Positions 16,276 to 24,901 of a stretch of 47,392 nt of DNA are shown here, piece after piece (positions within the stretch are counted from its first letter, which is position 1; every line of letters begins with the position of its first letter). The stretch is from Bacillota bacterium. Lineage in GTDB: Bacteria; Bacillota; Bacilli; Bacillales_A; Planococcaceae. The notes under the pieces were generated by a model that did no database searches, had not been told where the DNA came from, and was given only the letters and a program-made list of their open reading frames with translations. The stretch spans positions 1-47,392 of the forward strand of contig JAEXYZ010000091.1 in the NCBI GenBank assembly GCA_023405135.1, given 5' to 3'. The translations under genes were made by a program, and so were the position numbers.

Positions 16276-17274
16276 TTGAAGAGAAAACAGAAAAAATTAA
16301 CTACATTCGATAATGTCGTTCTATTTCCTGGGGCAGTTGATAAATTAATTGAGCAAGCGCATGAGCATGTGGAGAATTATCAATATGATTTAGCAAATCA
16401 AAAATTCGAAGAAGCTTTAAAATACAGTGAAGGTGATGAATTAACCCTTAGTGTATATGCTTATTCTTTATATGAAGCAAAGTCATATGAAAAAGCAAAA
16501 GATGTTTGTGAACAGCTATTGAGTATTGGACCAACGATGTATTTAGAAGTCATGGAATTATATTTAACTATTTGTATGCAATTAAAGCAGTACAAACAAG
16601 TAGAAAGCATCATTAGCTCCTTATTAGAAGAAGGAGCGATCCCAAAAGATCAAATTGAAAAGTTTGAAAGGCTAAAAGAAATCAATGCAAATATTGCTGG
16701 GAATATGGAAAAGCAAGAGGATTTAGAAAATGAAACAATTGAAATTAGCGCAGAAACCTTTTCGTTAGATAATTTTCTGAAGCTTTCTCCAAACAAACAG
16801 TTAAATGAGGTACATGAACTTACATCAAGAAATATTCGGCCGATTGTCCCACAATTAAAAACGATTATTGAAAATGACATGACCCATCCATTTATAAAAA
16901 GTATCATATTGATTTTACTTGTGGAGCAAGAAGTCGATATAAATCTTAGTATTAGTAAATTTGGAGAAAAAAGGGATGTAAATCCGTCTACTCTATCATT
17001 ACCAACAAAAATGCCTCAGTTTAATCAAATTTCAAAAATTGTAATAGATAGATTAGATAAAGATCCATCTACTTTAGAGCTTGTTGAATATCTGATTGCC
17101 AAGCATGCAATCGTGACATACCCATTCGAATGGTTAAAGTATGAAGCGGAAGATGTGGCACAAAGCTATATAGATTTTGTAAAGACGATGTTTGGCAATG
17201 TTCGTGAAATGGATTACGAACTTGTGGAATTTTTGCAGAATCTTGAAAAGCTAACAGAATTACAAGAAGTATGA
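16276..17274 (+). CDS. ysoA: YsoA-like TPR-repeat protein
   Basis: I take the TTG at 16276, preceded by GGGAGTG, as the start. It gives 332 residues, close to the B. subtilis YsoA length; the frame can be extended 43 codons upstream, but only through the GC-rich element. Residues 30-130 (this numbering) are helical TPR-like repeats (ENYQYDLANQKFEEALKYS, AYSLYEAKSYEKAKDVCEQL). The rest is helical without a known domain. Position directly upstream of tig is as in B. subtilis and is the main support for the symbol. The protein is cytoplasmic; function is unknown, and a chaperone-adapter role would be speculation from the neighbourhood. Confidence 0.8.
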   Translation: MKRKQKKLTTFDNVVLFPGAVDKLIEQAHEHVENYQYDLANQKFEEALKYSEGDELTLSVYAYSLYEAKSYEKAKDVCEQLLSIGPTMYLEVMELYLTICMQLKQYKQVESIISSLLEEGAIPKDQIEKFERLKEINANIAGNMEKQEDLENETIEISAETFSLDNFLKLSPNKQLNEVHELTSRNIRPIVPQLKTIIENDMTHPFIKSIILILLVEQEVDINLSISKFGEKRDVNPSTLSLPTKMPQFNQISKIVIDRLDKDPSTLELVEYLIAKHAIVTYPFEWLKYEAEDVAQSYIDFVKTMFGNVREMDYELVEFLQNLEKLTELQEV

Positions 17275-17280
17275 AAAAAG

Positions 17281-17308
17281 TTGAAACTCATGCCAACTAT
17301 GATATACT
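17281..17308 (+). promoter_or_regulatory. Sigma-A promoter of tig
   Basis: TTGAAA (17281-17286) and TATACT (17303-17308) are separated by 16 bp, about 70 bp upstream of the tig start. Confidence 0.65.
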
Positions 17309-17379
17309 AAAATGGTTGTCAAAATCGTATAACGAGTGGTTTGTCTAACAATTGTAAATTATTTTTGGAGGTAATATAA

Positions 17380-18672
17380 ATGTCAGCAAAATGGGAAAAA
17401 CAAGAAGGTAATATTGGTACTTTAACGATTGAAGTACCAGCTGAAGAAGTAAATAAAGCATTAGATAAAGCTTTTGCAAAAGTAGTAAAGGAAATTAATG
17501 TGCCTGGATTCCGTAAAGGAAAAATACCACGTCAAATTTTTGAAAAACGTTTTGGTGTTGAAGCACTTTATCAAGATGCTTTAGAGATTCTTGTTCCAGA
17601 TGCATACTCAAATGCAATTGATGAAACTGGTATCGTTCCAGTTGACTTTCCTGAAATCGATGGTACTGATTCTTTCGCAAAAGGTGAAAACTTCACATTC
17701 ACTGCAAAAGTTACTGTTAAACCTGAACCAAAATTAGGTGAATACAAAGGCTTAGAAGTGAAAAAAGCAGCTACTGAAGTAACTGATGAAGAAGTAGAAG
17801 CTCAAATTCAAGAGCAACTAAACCGTAAAGCTGAACTAGAAATTAAAGAAGACGAAGCAATCGTAGTAGGCGATACAGCAACAATCGATTTTGAAGGTTT
17901 CGTTGGCGATGAAGCTTTTGAAGGTGGAAAAGGTGAAGACTATCCATTAGAAATCGGTTCTGGTTCATTTATTCCAGGATTTGAAGAGCAATTAGTAGGC
18001 TTAAAAGCTGGAGAATCTAAAGATGTTGTTGTAACATTCCCAGAAGAATACCATGCTGCAGAATTAGCTGGTAAAGAAGCTACTTTCAAAGTAACTGTTA
18101 AAGAAGTTAAAACTAAAGTTCTTCCAGAATTAAATGATGAATTCGCTAAAGAAATTGATCCAGAAGTTGATTCTGTAGAAGCTTTACGTGCAAAAATTAA
18201 AGAACAAACTGCTGAACAAAAGAAAGCTGATGCAGAAAGTGCACTACGTGATGAATTAGTAGAAAAAGCTGCTGAAAACGCTGAAATTGAAATTCCAGAA
18301 TCTATGATTCACAATGAAATTCACCGCATGATTGATGAATTCGGTCAACGCCTTCAAATGCAAGGTATGACATTAGATCTTTACTATCAATTCTCAGGTC
18401 AAGACGAGCATGCTTTACATGAACAAATGCGTCCAGAAGCTGAAAACCGTGTACGTGTTTCATTAACTTTAGAAGCAATCGGTAAAGCTGAAAACATTAC
18501 TGTAACTGAAGAAGACATTAACGCTGAGTTAGAAAAAATGGCTGGGCAATTCGGTATGACAAATGATCAAATCATCTCTGCATTAGGTGGATCAACTGAA
18601 ATTCTTGAAAACGATATCCGCACTCAAAAAACTGTGGAATTTTTAGTTAACAACGCGAAAATTACTGAATAA
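17380..18672 (+). CDS. tig: Trigger factor, ribosome-associated chaperone/prolyl isomerase
   Basis: The protein has 430 residues, the standard length. The N-terminal ribosome-binding domain (1-115) carries the signature GFRKGKIPRQIFEKRFG that docks on ribosomal protein L23. An FKBP-type peptidyl-prolyl isomerase domain spans about 155-245 (GDTATIDFEGFVGDEAFEGG, FIPGFEEQLVG). The helical C-terminal chaperone arms follow. It folds nascent chains at the ribosome exit tunnel. GGAGG precedes the ATG. The hairpin downstream partly separates it from clpX, the usual neighbour. Confidence 0.98.
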   Translation: MSAKWEKQEGNIGTLTIEVPAEEVNKALDKAFAKVVKEINVPGFRKGKIPRQIFEKRFGVEALYQDALEILVPDAYSNAIDETGIVPVDFPEIDGTDSFAKGENFTFTAKVTVKPEPKLGEYKGLEVKKAATEVTDEEVEAQIQEQLNRKAELEIKEDEAIVVGDTATIDFEGFVGDEAFEGGKGEDYPLEIGSGSFIPGFEEQLVGLKAGESKDVVVTFPEEYHAAELAGKEATFKVTVKEVKTKVLPELNDEFAKEIDPEVDSVEALRAKIKEQTAEQKKADAESALRDELVEKAAENAEIEIPESMIHNEIHRMIDEFGQRLQMQGMTLDLYYQFSGQDEHALHEQMRPEAENRVRVSLTLEAIGKAENITVTEEDINAELEKMAGQFGMTNDQIISALGGSTEILENDIRTQKTVEFLVNNAKITE

Positions 18673-18740
18673 TTTTCAATTTTCTTGTAAAATGAAAATT
18701 AATAGGTAAATTGTAAAATTTTAGATAAATAATAAAATGT

Positions 18741-18775
18741 AAAACAAGGTATGGCGTTTTACCGTGCCTTGTTTT
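18741..18775 (+). terminator. Hairpin terminator after tig
   Basis: AAAACAAGGTATGG pairs with CCGTGCCTTGTTTT using two G-U pairs. The T tract is only the four T of the stem, so it may be leaky. Confidence 0.65.
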
Positions 18776-18899
18776 AACATACTAATACATAAAGAAAAAA
18801 TGCTTATAATAAATCATATTGTGAGCATAAACAAAACATCTTATTTGATAAAGGTCACAGAATCTTGTAAGATTGTTGCTTGAATAGGGGTGAAGCAAA

Positions 18900-20168
18900 T
18901 TGTTCAAATTTAATGATGAAAAAGGCAATTTAAAGTGCTCATTCTGTGGGAAGCCACAAGAACAAGTACGAAAATTAGTAGCTGGACCTGGCGTATATAT
19001 TTGTGATGAATGTATCGAGCTATGTTCTGAAATTGTTGTAGAGGAACTCGGAATAGAAGAAGAAATTGAATTTCAAGATATTCCAAAACCAAAAGAAATT
19101 TTATCAATTTTAGACGAGTATGTAATTGGACAAGAGCGCGCCAAAAAAGCTTTAGCAGTTGCTGTATATAATCACTATAAACGAATTAATTCGAACAGCA
19201 AAATAGATGAAGTTGAATTAGCAAAATCAAATATCGTTTTAATTGGGCCAACAGGAAGTGGGAAAACACTCCTTGCACAAACATTAGCCCGCATTTTAAA
19301 TGTTCCATTTGCTATTGCAGATGCGACATCTCTTACAGAAGCTGGTTATGTGGGGGAAGATGTAGAAAATATCCTACTGAAATTGATCCAAGCGGCAGAT
19401 TATGATATTGAACGTGCAGAAAAGGGAATTATTTATATAGACGAGATCGATAAAGTTGCTCGCAAGTCTGAAAATCCTTCTATTACACGTGATGTATCAG
19501 GTGAAGGTGTTCAACAAGCACTACTTAAAATTCTTGAAGGTACAGTAGCAAGTGTTCCTCCTCAAGGTGGACGTAAGCATCCACATCAGGAATTTTTACA
19601 AATAGATACAACAAATATTCTATTTATCGTTGGTGGGGCCTTTGATGGTATTGAACAAATCATTAAACGTCGACAAGGGCGTAAAGTAATTGGATTTGGT
19701 TCAGATCCAACAAAAGTAGAAGAAGATAACGTATCATTACTTTCTCAATTAATTCCAGAAGACTTATTAAAATTTGGTTTAATTCCGGAATTTATTGGAC
19801 GTTTACCAGTTTTGGCATCTTTAGAGCAATTAGATGAAGAGGCTCTTGTAAGAATTTTAACTGAACCGAAAAACGCTTTAGTTAAGCAATATCAAAAAAT
19901 GCTAGAGCTTGATAAGGTTGAATTAGAATTCGAAGAAGATGCTTTAAAAGCGATTGCTAAAGAAGCGATAGAGAGAAAAACAGGTGCACGTGGATTGCGT
20001 TCAATCATTGAATCAACAATGCTAGACATGATGTATGAGCTTCCTTCTCGTGAAGATATTGTGAAATGTATTGTTACGAAGGAAACAATTACAGATAAGG
20101 CTACTCCAAAATTAATTCTTGCTGATGGCACAGAACTAAATAAAAAAGACAAAAAAACTTCAGCATAA
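18900..20168 (+). CDS. clpX: ATP-dependent Clp protease ATP-binding subunit ClpX
   Basis: AAA+ unfoldase of 422 residues that feeds substrates to ClpP. The start is a TTG after AGGGGTG, giving the conserved N terminus MFKFNDEKG. The zinc-binding domain has Cys13, Cys16, Cys35 and Cys38. The AAA+ module has Walker A GPTGSGKT (about 116-123) and Walker B IIYIDEID. Sensor regions and the ClpP-docking IGFGSD loop are present. clpP itself is not in the window. Confidence 0.98.
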   Translation: MFKFNDEKGNLKCSFCGKPQEQVRKLVAGPGVYICDECIELCSEIVVEELGIEEEIEFQDIPKPKEILSILDEYVIGQERAKKALAVAVYNHYKRINSNSKIDEVELAKSNIVLIGPTGSGKTLLAQTLARILNVPFAIADATSLTEAGYVGEDVENILLKLIQAADYDIERAEKGIIYIDEIDKVARKSENPSITRDVSGEGVQQALLKILEGTVASVPPQGGRKHPHQEFLQIDTTNILFIVGGAFDGIEQIIKRRQGRKVIGFGSDPTKVEEDNVSLLSQLIPEDLLKFGLIPEFIGRLPVLASLEQLDEEALVRILTEPKNALVKQYQKMLELDKVELEFEEDALKAIAKEAIERKTGARGLRSIIESTMLDMMYELPSREDIVKCIVTKETITDKATPKLILADGTELNKKDKKTSA

Positions 20169-20201
20169 TTAGCTTTAGTTCAGCGTTCAATAACTATGTA
20201 G

Positions 20202-20254
20202 AGAGCTGACTTCGAATTTGCGTTTAAACGCTAAGTCGTAAGTCAGCTCTTTAT
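20202..20254 (+). terminator. Terminator of clpX
   Basis: AGAGCTGACTT (20202-20212) pairs with AAGTCAGCTCT (20240-20250). The loop contains a second perfect palindrome, GCGTTTAAACGC (20220-20231). Confidence 0.8.
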
Positions 20255-20446
20255 TCCAATAATAAAAAAATAAATGCATACATATGAATTGTTAATTCAA
20301 ATTTTTATTTACATAATAAGTAGTGGTACAAGTGACAAAATTTATTTGTAAAAATTACTATGATTATGTAAGTGAAATGTTGCATTTTTATCACATACTA
20401 ACAAAGCGGGTTGATACGGAAAATGTGGATGGAGGTGAATGCCCGC

Positions 20447-22768
20447 ATGAGTAAAACAAAAGACAATATTCCATTATTGCCTTTACGTGGATTATTAGTA
20501 TACCCTTCAATGGTTTTACATATTGATGTCGGTAGAGCACGATCTGTAGCAGCTTTAGAGCATGCAATGATGAATGAAAATCAAATCTTTTTAGCAACTC
20601 AAAAAGATTTACGTGTGGAGCAGCCAAATCAAGATGAACTATACGATATTGGTACGTTAGTGAATGTAAAACAAATGCTTAAATTACCAAATGGAACTTT
20701 ACGCATTTTAGTTGAAGGTATTAGCCGTGCAAAAATCATTAAGTATGAGGAACGAAAAGATTTTACTGTTGTTAATCTTGAAATTCATGAAGATGATACA
20801 GATAAGGATCCTGAAATTGAAGCATTAATGCGTACGTTAATCAACTATTTTGAAAAGTACGCAAAATCTTCTAATAAGATCACGACAGAGACGATTGATT
20901 CTGTTATTGATATTGAAGAGCCTGGTCGTCTTGCAGATATAGTAGCTTCTCATTTACCGTTTAAAGTTGCGGATAAACAAGAAGTATTAAGTATGTTCAA
21001 TGTGAAAAAACGATTAGATCATTTAATTATTCGTCTTCATGATGAGCAAGAAGTGCTTAATCTTGAAAAGAAAATTAATACTAAAGTTAAGCAAGCAATG
21101 GAACGTACACAAAAGGAATATTATTTACGCGAACAAATGAAGGCGATTCAAGCGGAATTGGGTGATCGCGAAGGGAAAACTGGTGAAGTTGCAGATTTAC
21201 GCAAACGTGTGGAAGAATCCGGTATGCCTGAATCGACAAAAAAGGTTGCCATTAAAGAACTTGATCGTTATGAAAAATTACCGGCGGCTAGTGCTGAAAG
21301 CGGCGTAATCCGTAACTATATTGAATGGCTTATTACAATTCCTTGGACAGAGAGCACAACAGACCGGTTAGATATTCAACATGCAGAAGAAATTTTAAAT
21401 CGTGACCATGATGGACTAGAAAAAGTAAAGGAACGAATTTTAGAATATCTTTCTGTACGTCAGCTTAAAAATTCAGTTCGTGGGCCAATTCTTTGTTTAG
21501 TAGGACCTCCTGGGGTAGGGAAAACTTCCTTGGCGCGTTCTGTCGCAGAAAGTTTAGATCGGAATTTTGTACGCGTTTCATTAGGTGGAGTTCGCGATGA
21601 GTCCGAAATACGTGGTCATCGTCGTACGTATGTAGGAGCAATGCCAGGTCGAATTATTCAAGGTATGAAAAAAGCAGGAACAATCAATCCTGTATTTTTA
21701 CTTGATGAAATCGATAAAATGTCAAATGACTTCCGAGGAGACCCATCAGCGGCAATGCTTGAGGTGTTAGATCCAGAACAAAATAATACGTTTAGCGATC
21801 ACTACATTGAAGAACCATATGATTTATCCAAAGTGATGTTTATTGCAACTGCAAATGATTTAAGTACAATTCCTGGGCCATTACTTGACCGTATGGAAGT
21901 TATCTCAATTGCTGGTTATACAGAGATTGAGAAAGTATTAATTACTAAAAATCACTTAATTCCAAAACAAATTCAAGAAAATGGTTTAAAGAAATCCCAG
22001 CTTTTAATTAAGGACGAAGCAATAATAGATTTAATTCGTTATTACACACGTGAAGCAGGTGTACGTAATTTACAGCGTGAGATTGCTGCTATTTGCCGTA
22101 AAGCTGCTAAAATCATTGTTTCAGGTGAGAAAAAGAAAGTTACTGTAAATCCAAAAGTATTAGAGGAAATGCTTGGTAAACACCGTTACCATTACGGTCA
22201 AGCCGAAACAGAAAATCAAGTAGGTGTTTCCACTGGTTTAGCGTATACAACGGTAGGTGGAGATACGTTACAAATTGAAGTTTCACTTACGCCTGGTAAT
22301 GGTAAATTATTGTTAACGGGTAAACTTGGAGATGTAATGAAAGAATCAGCACAAACTGCTTTATCCTATGTTCGATCACTTTCAGAGAAACTTGAAATTG
22401 ATAAAGATTATTTTGATCAGCATGATATTCATATTCACGTTCCTGAAGGTGCTGTACCTAAGGATGGTCCTTCTGCTGGTATAACAATGATGACAGCACT
22501 TGTTTCTGCTATTTCAAATAAACCTATAAAACGAGAAATTGGGATGACCGGAGAAATTACACTGCGTGGAAGAGTATTACCAATTGGTGGCTTAAAAGAA
22601 AAATCATTAGGTGCTCATCGTGCGGGATTAACAACAATCATTATTCCAAAAGATAATGAAAAAGATATTGATGATATTCCTGATACTATTCGTGAACAGC
22701 TTACGTTTAAACCAGTATCATCGGCAGAAGAAGTGCTTCAAATAGCACTTGTTGGAGGTTTTAAATAA
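20447..22768 (+). CDS. lonA: ATP-dependent protease Lon (LonA)
   Basis: The ATG after GGAGGTGA gives 773 residues, matching the 774 of B. subtilis LonA; a TTG 12 codons upstream extends the frame but lacks support. The order is an N-terminal substrate-binding domain (PLLPLRGLLVYP at the start), a central AAA+ domain with Walker A GPPGVGKT (353-360), and the C-terminal protease with catalytic Ser676 (DGPSAG) and Lys719 (GGLKEK). It is a cytoplasmic serine-lysine protease for misfolded and regulatory proteins. Its stop overlaps the ysxC start (TAATG). There is no lonB between clpX and this gene, unlike B. subtilis. Confidence 0.98.
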   Translation: MSKTKDNIPLLPLRGLLVYPSMVLHIDVGRARSVAALEHAMMNENQIFLATQKDLRVEQPNQDELYDIGTLVNVKQMLKLPNGTLRILVEGISRAKIIKYEERKDFTVVNLEIHEDDTDKDPEIEALMRTLINYFEKYAKSSNKITTETIDSVIDIEEPGRLADIVASHLPFKVADKQEVLSMFNVKKRLDHLIIRLHDEQEVLNLEKKINTKVKQAMERTQKEYYLREQMKAIQAELGDREGKTGEVADLRKRVEESGMPESTKKVAIKELDRYEKLPAASAESGVIRNYIEWLITIPWTESTTDRLDIQHAEEILNRDHDGLEKVKERILEYLSVRQLKNSVRGPILCLVGPPGVGKTSLARSVAESLDRNFVRVSLGGVRDESEIRGHRRTYVGAMPGRIIQGMKKAGTINPVFLLDEIDKMSNDFRGDPSAAMLEVLDPEQNNTFSDHYIEEPYDLSKVMFIATANDLSTIPGPLLDRMEVISIAGYTEIEKVLITKNHLIPKQIQENGLKKSQLLIKDEAIIDLIRYYTREAGVRNLQREIAAICRKAAKIIVSGEKKKVTVNPKVLEEMLGKHRYHYGQAETENQVGVSTGLAYTTVGGDTLQIEVSLTPGNGKLLLTGKLGDVMKESAQTALSYVRSLSEKLEIDKDYFDQHDIHIHVPEGAVPKDGPSAGITMMTALVSAISNKPIKREIGMTGEITLRGRVLPIGGLKEKSLGAHRAGLTTIIIPKDNEKDIDDIPDTIREQLTFKPVSSAEEVLQIALVGGFK

Positions 22769-23349
22769 TGAAAGTCCATAACGTAGAAATGGTTATAAGC
22801 GCTGTCAAACCAGAACAATATCCAGCAGATGGACTTCCTGAGTTTGCTTTAGCTGGTCGATCGAATGTTGGCAAATCCTCGTTTATTAATCGAATGATTG
22901 GTCGAAAATCGATGGCTCGAATTTCATCTAAACCAGGAAAAACACAAACGTTAAACTTTTATAAAATTGAGGAACAATTATTTTTTGTTGATGTTCCAGG
23001 TTACGGTTATGCTAAAGTATCTAAATCAGATCGAGAAGCATGGGGAAAGATGATTGAACGATATATAACAGCACGTAAAGAACTACGTGCTGTTGTACTT
23101 ATTATTGATTTGCGCCATCCCCCAACGAATGATGATTGTATGATGTATGATTTTTTAAAATATTACAATATACCGACAATTATTATTGCGACAAAAGCTG
23201 ATAAAATTCCAAAAGGTAAATGGGATAAGCATAAAAAGGTAGTAAAAGAAACGTTAAATATGGATAAAAATGATCCGATAATTGTGTTCTCATCTGAAAT
23301 TGGGATGGGTATGGAGCAGGCTTGGGCTGAGATAGAGAAGCGCATGTAA
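22768..23349 (+). CDS. ysxC: Ribosome biogenesis GTPase YsxC (EngB)
   Basis: The 193-residue GTPase of the TrmE-Era-EngA-EngB group has G1 GRSNVGKSS, a T-containing G2 region (SSKPGKTQT), G3 DVPGYGYA and G4 TKADK intact. It acts in assembly of the 50S subunit. The start ATG overlaps the lonA stop by one base and its GGAGG lies inside lonA, so the two are translationally coupled, as in B. subtilis. Two consecutive terminators close the operon. Confidence 0.97.
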   Translation: MKVHNVEMVISAVKPEQYPADGLPEFALAGRSNVGKSSFINRMIGRKSMARISSKPGKTQTLNFYKIEEQLFFVDVPGYGYAKVSKSDREAWGKMIERYITARKELRAVVLIIDLRHPPTNDDCMMYDFLKYYNIPTIIIATKADKIPKGKWDKHKKVVKETLNMDKNDPIIVFSSEIGMGMEQAWAEIEKRM

Positions 23350-23386
23350 TCTTCTACTTCTACATAAAGGATTTTAAGTGGAATTA

Positions 23387-23433
23387 TAAAATCTGACTAA
23401 AAGTTAATTTTTACTTTTAGTTCAGATTTTTTT
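23387..23433 (+). terminator. First terminator after ysxC
   Basis: AAATCTGACTAAAAGT pairs with ACTTTTAGTTCAGATTT, followed by a T run. Confidence 0.85.
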
Positions 23434-23446
23434 GTTTAGTCTTTAC

Positions 23447-23491
23447 AAAGGGAGCGTCTCGAAATGAACTTTCAGACGCATCCCTTTTTTT
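23447..23491 (+). terminator. Second terminator after ysxC
   Basis: AAAGGGAGCGTCT pairs with AGACGCATCCCTTT (one mismatch), followed by seven T, 13 bp beyond the first terminator. Confidence 0.82.
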
Positions 23492-23646
23492 ACATAATCA
23501 TTAGGTAGAAAATATAAATAAACATAGAAAATTACTTAATTTTATGAATGAATCGCAGTAAAAAATGGAAGATTAGTTAAGAGATAAATTGATGAATAAT
23601 GTTTCCAAAGTAACGATCCTTTATTTAAAAAACGGGGTGAAACGTA

Positions 23647-24552
23647 GTGATAGATTGTGCAATTATAGGTGGAGGACCTGCTGGTTTGAATGCTGCTCTT
23701 GTATTAGGAAGGGCTAAAAGAAATGTAATACTTTTTGATAATGATCAACCGAGAAATGCCGTTACGAAAGCATCACATGGATTTATTACTAGAGATGGTG
23801 TTACACCAAAAGAGTTTAGAAATTTAGCGTATCAAGATATAGATAACTATCCATCAGTTGAAATAAAAAAATGCAAAATTATAAAGGTAGAGAAAGAAAG
23901 TAGTTCTAAAATTAAACTAACAACTAGCGATAATGAAATGTATATTAGTAGGAAGATTATTATAGCAACTGGTCTTAAAGAGATATTACCCGATGTAGAC
24001 GGGATTCGAGAGTTTTATGGAAAGAGCATTTTTAATTGCCCTTATTGTGATGGTTGGGAACTAAGAAATCAACCTTTAGTATTAATATCTGAAAATAACA
24101 ATGTATCCCACATGACGAAAGTTCTTTATCAATGGAGTAAAGACTTGGTTGTTTGCACGAATAGCAAAAAATTAATATCAAAATCAGATGAGCAAATGTT
24201 TACTAAAAAAGGGATAAGAATAATGGAAGAACGAATTGTAAAATTATGTGGTTCAAATGGTAAATTACAAAAGGTAATTTTTGAAGATGGCTCTGAAATA
24301 AATAGAGTTGGGGGTTTTGTTACAGTCGAACTTGAACATCCAAATGATCTTGCTAACTCTATAGGATGTAATTTAAGTAAAAATGGTGGAATTATAATTG
24401 ACAGTTTAGGAAGGACAAACGTAAAAAATGTATATGCAGCTGGAGATATAACATTAGCTGCCCCAACACAATTAGTGATAGCTGCTAGTGAAGGGACTCG
24501 TGCTGCAATGGGTGTTAATTATGATTTGACTATGGAAGAATTCATTGAATAG
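23647..24552 (+). CDS. Thioredoxin reductase-like flavoprotein with CPYC dithiol
   Basis: The 301-residue protein is of the thioredoxin reductase fold. The FAD motif GGGPAGLNAAL (8-18), a redox pair Cys131/Cys134 in CPYCDGW and the C-terminal FAD motif AAGDIT are intact. The second dinucleotide site, where thioredoxin reductases carry GGGxSA for NADPH, reads LVLISENN (144-151) and has lost its glycines. This fits the TrxB-like group with CPYC-DG/HG motifs that includes GliT/HlmI-type dithiol oxidases rather than a housekeeping TrxB. Electron acceptor and substrate are unknown. The GTG start has GGGGTG upstream. It stands alone between ysxC and the surface-protein cluster. Confidence 0.85.
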   Translation: MIDCAIIGGGPAGLNAALVLGRAKRNVILFDNDQPRNAVTKASHGFITRDGVTPKEFRNLAYQDIDNYPSVEIKKCKIIKVEKESSSKIKLTTSDNEMYISRKIIIATGLKEILPDVDGIREFYGKSIFNCPYCDGWELRNQPLVLISENNNVSHMTKVLYQWSKDLVVCTNSKKLISKSDEQMFTKKGIRIMEERIVKLCGSNGKLQKVIFEDGSEINRVGGFVTVELEHPNDLANSIGCNLSKNGGIIIDSLGRTNVKNVYAAGDITLAAPTQLVIAASEGTRAAMGVNYDLTMEEFIE

Positions 24553-24577
24553 CCTCGTATGCTGTGAGGTTTTTTTA
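24553..24577 (+). terminator. Weak terminator of the flavoprotein gene
   Basis: A short CCTC / GAGG hairpin is followed by eight T, directly after the stop codon. Confidence 0.45.
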
Positions 24578-24665
24578 ATAGAAAGTTTTATTATGAAAAC
24601 CTAATAATTATTCCATTTAATAATCTCTAAATCTAAAAATTTCCACTGATGATGAAACTACTTTA

Positions 24666-24674
24666 TGGTATAAT
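24666..24674 (+). promoter_or_regulatory. Extended -10 promoter of the surface-protein cluster
   Basis: TGGTATAAT is a consensus extended -10 element; no convincing -35 lies upstream. It is about 230 bp before the first gene, leaving a long leader with a possible 10-codon mini-ORF at 24757-24789. Confidence 0.5.
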
Positions 24675-24901
24675 TTACATGTCAAAATAATGCCAAAATG
24701 ACCTTGATTTAGATAAAATGTATCCGATAACAAATATAGGAGGTGAGGCAGTAATTTTGGTTACATTTTCAAAGATAATATATTCATAGTGCTTTTTCTA
24801 TGAAACGAATTTAGGTTGATCTCACAAATTTGACTATTAAACTATTATTTAATAACTATAAATTCATATTTATCAACATACTACAGGAGGAGAACGACTT
24901 A

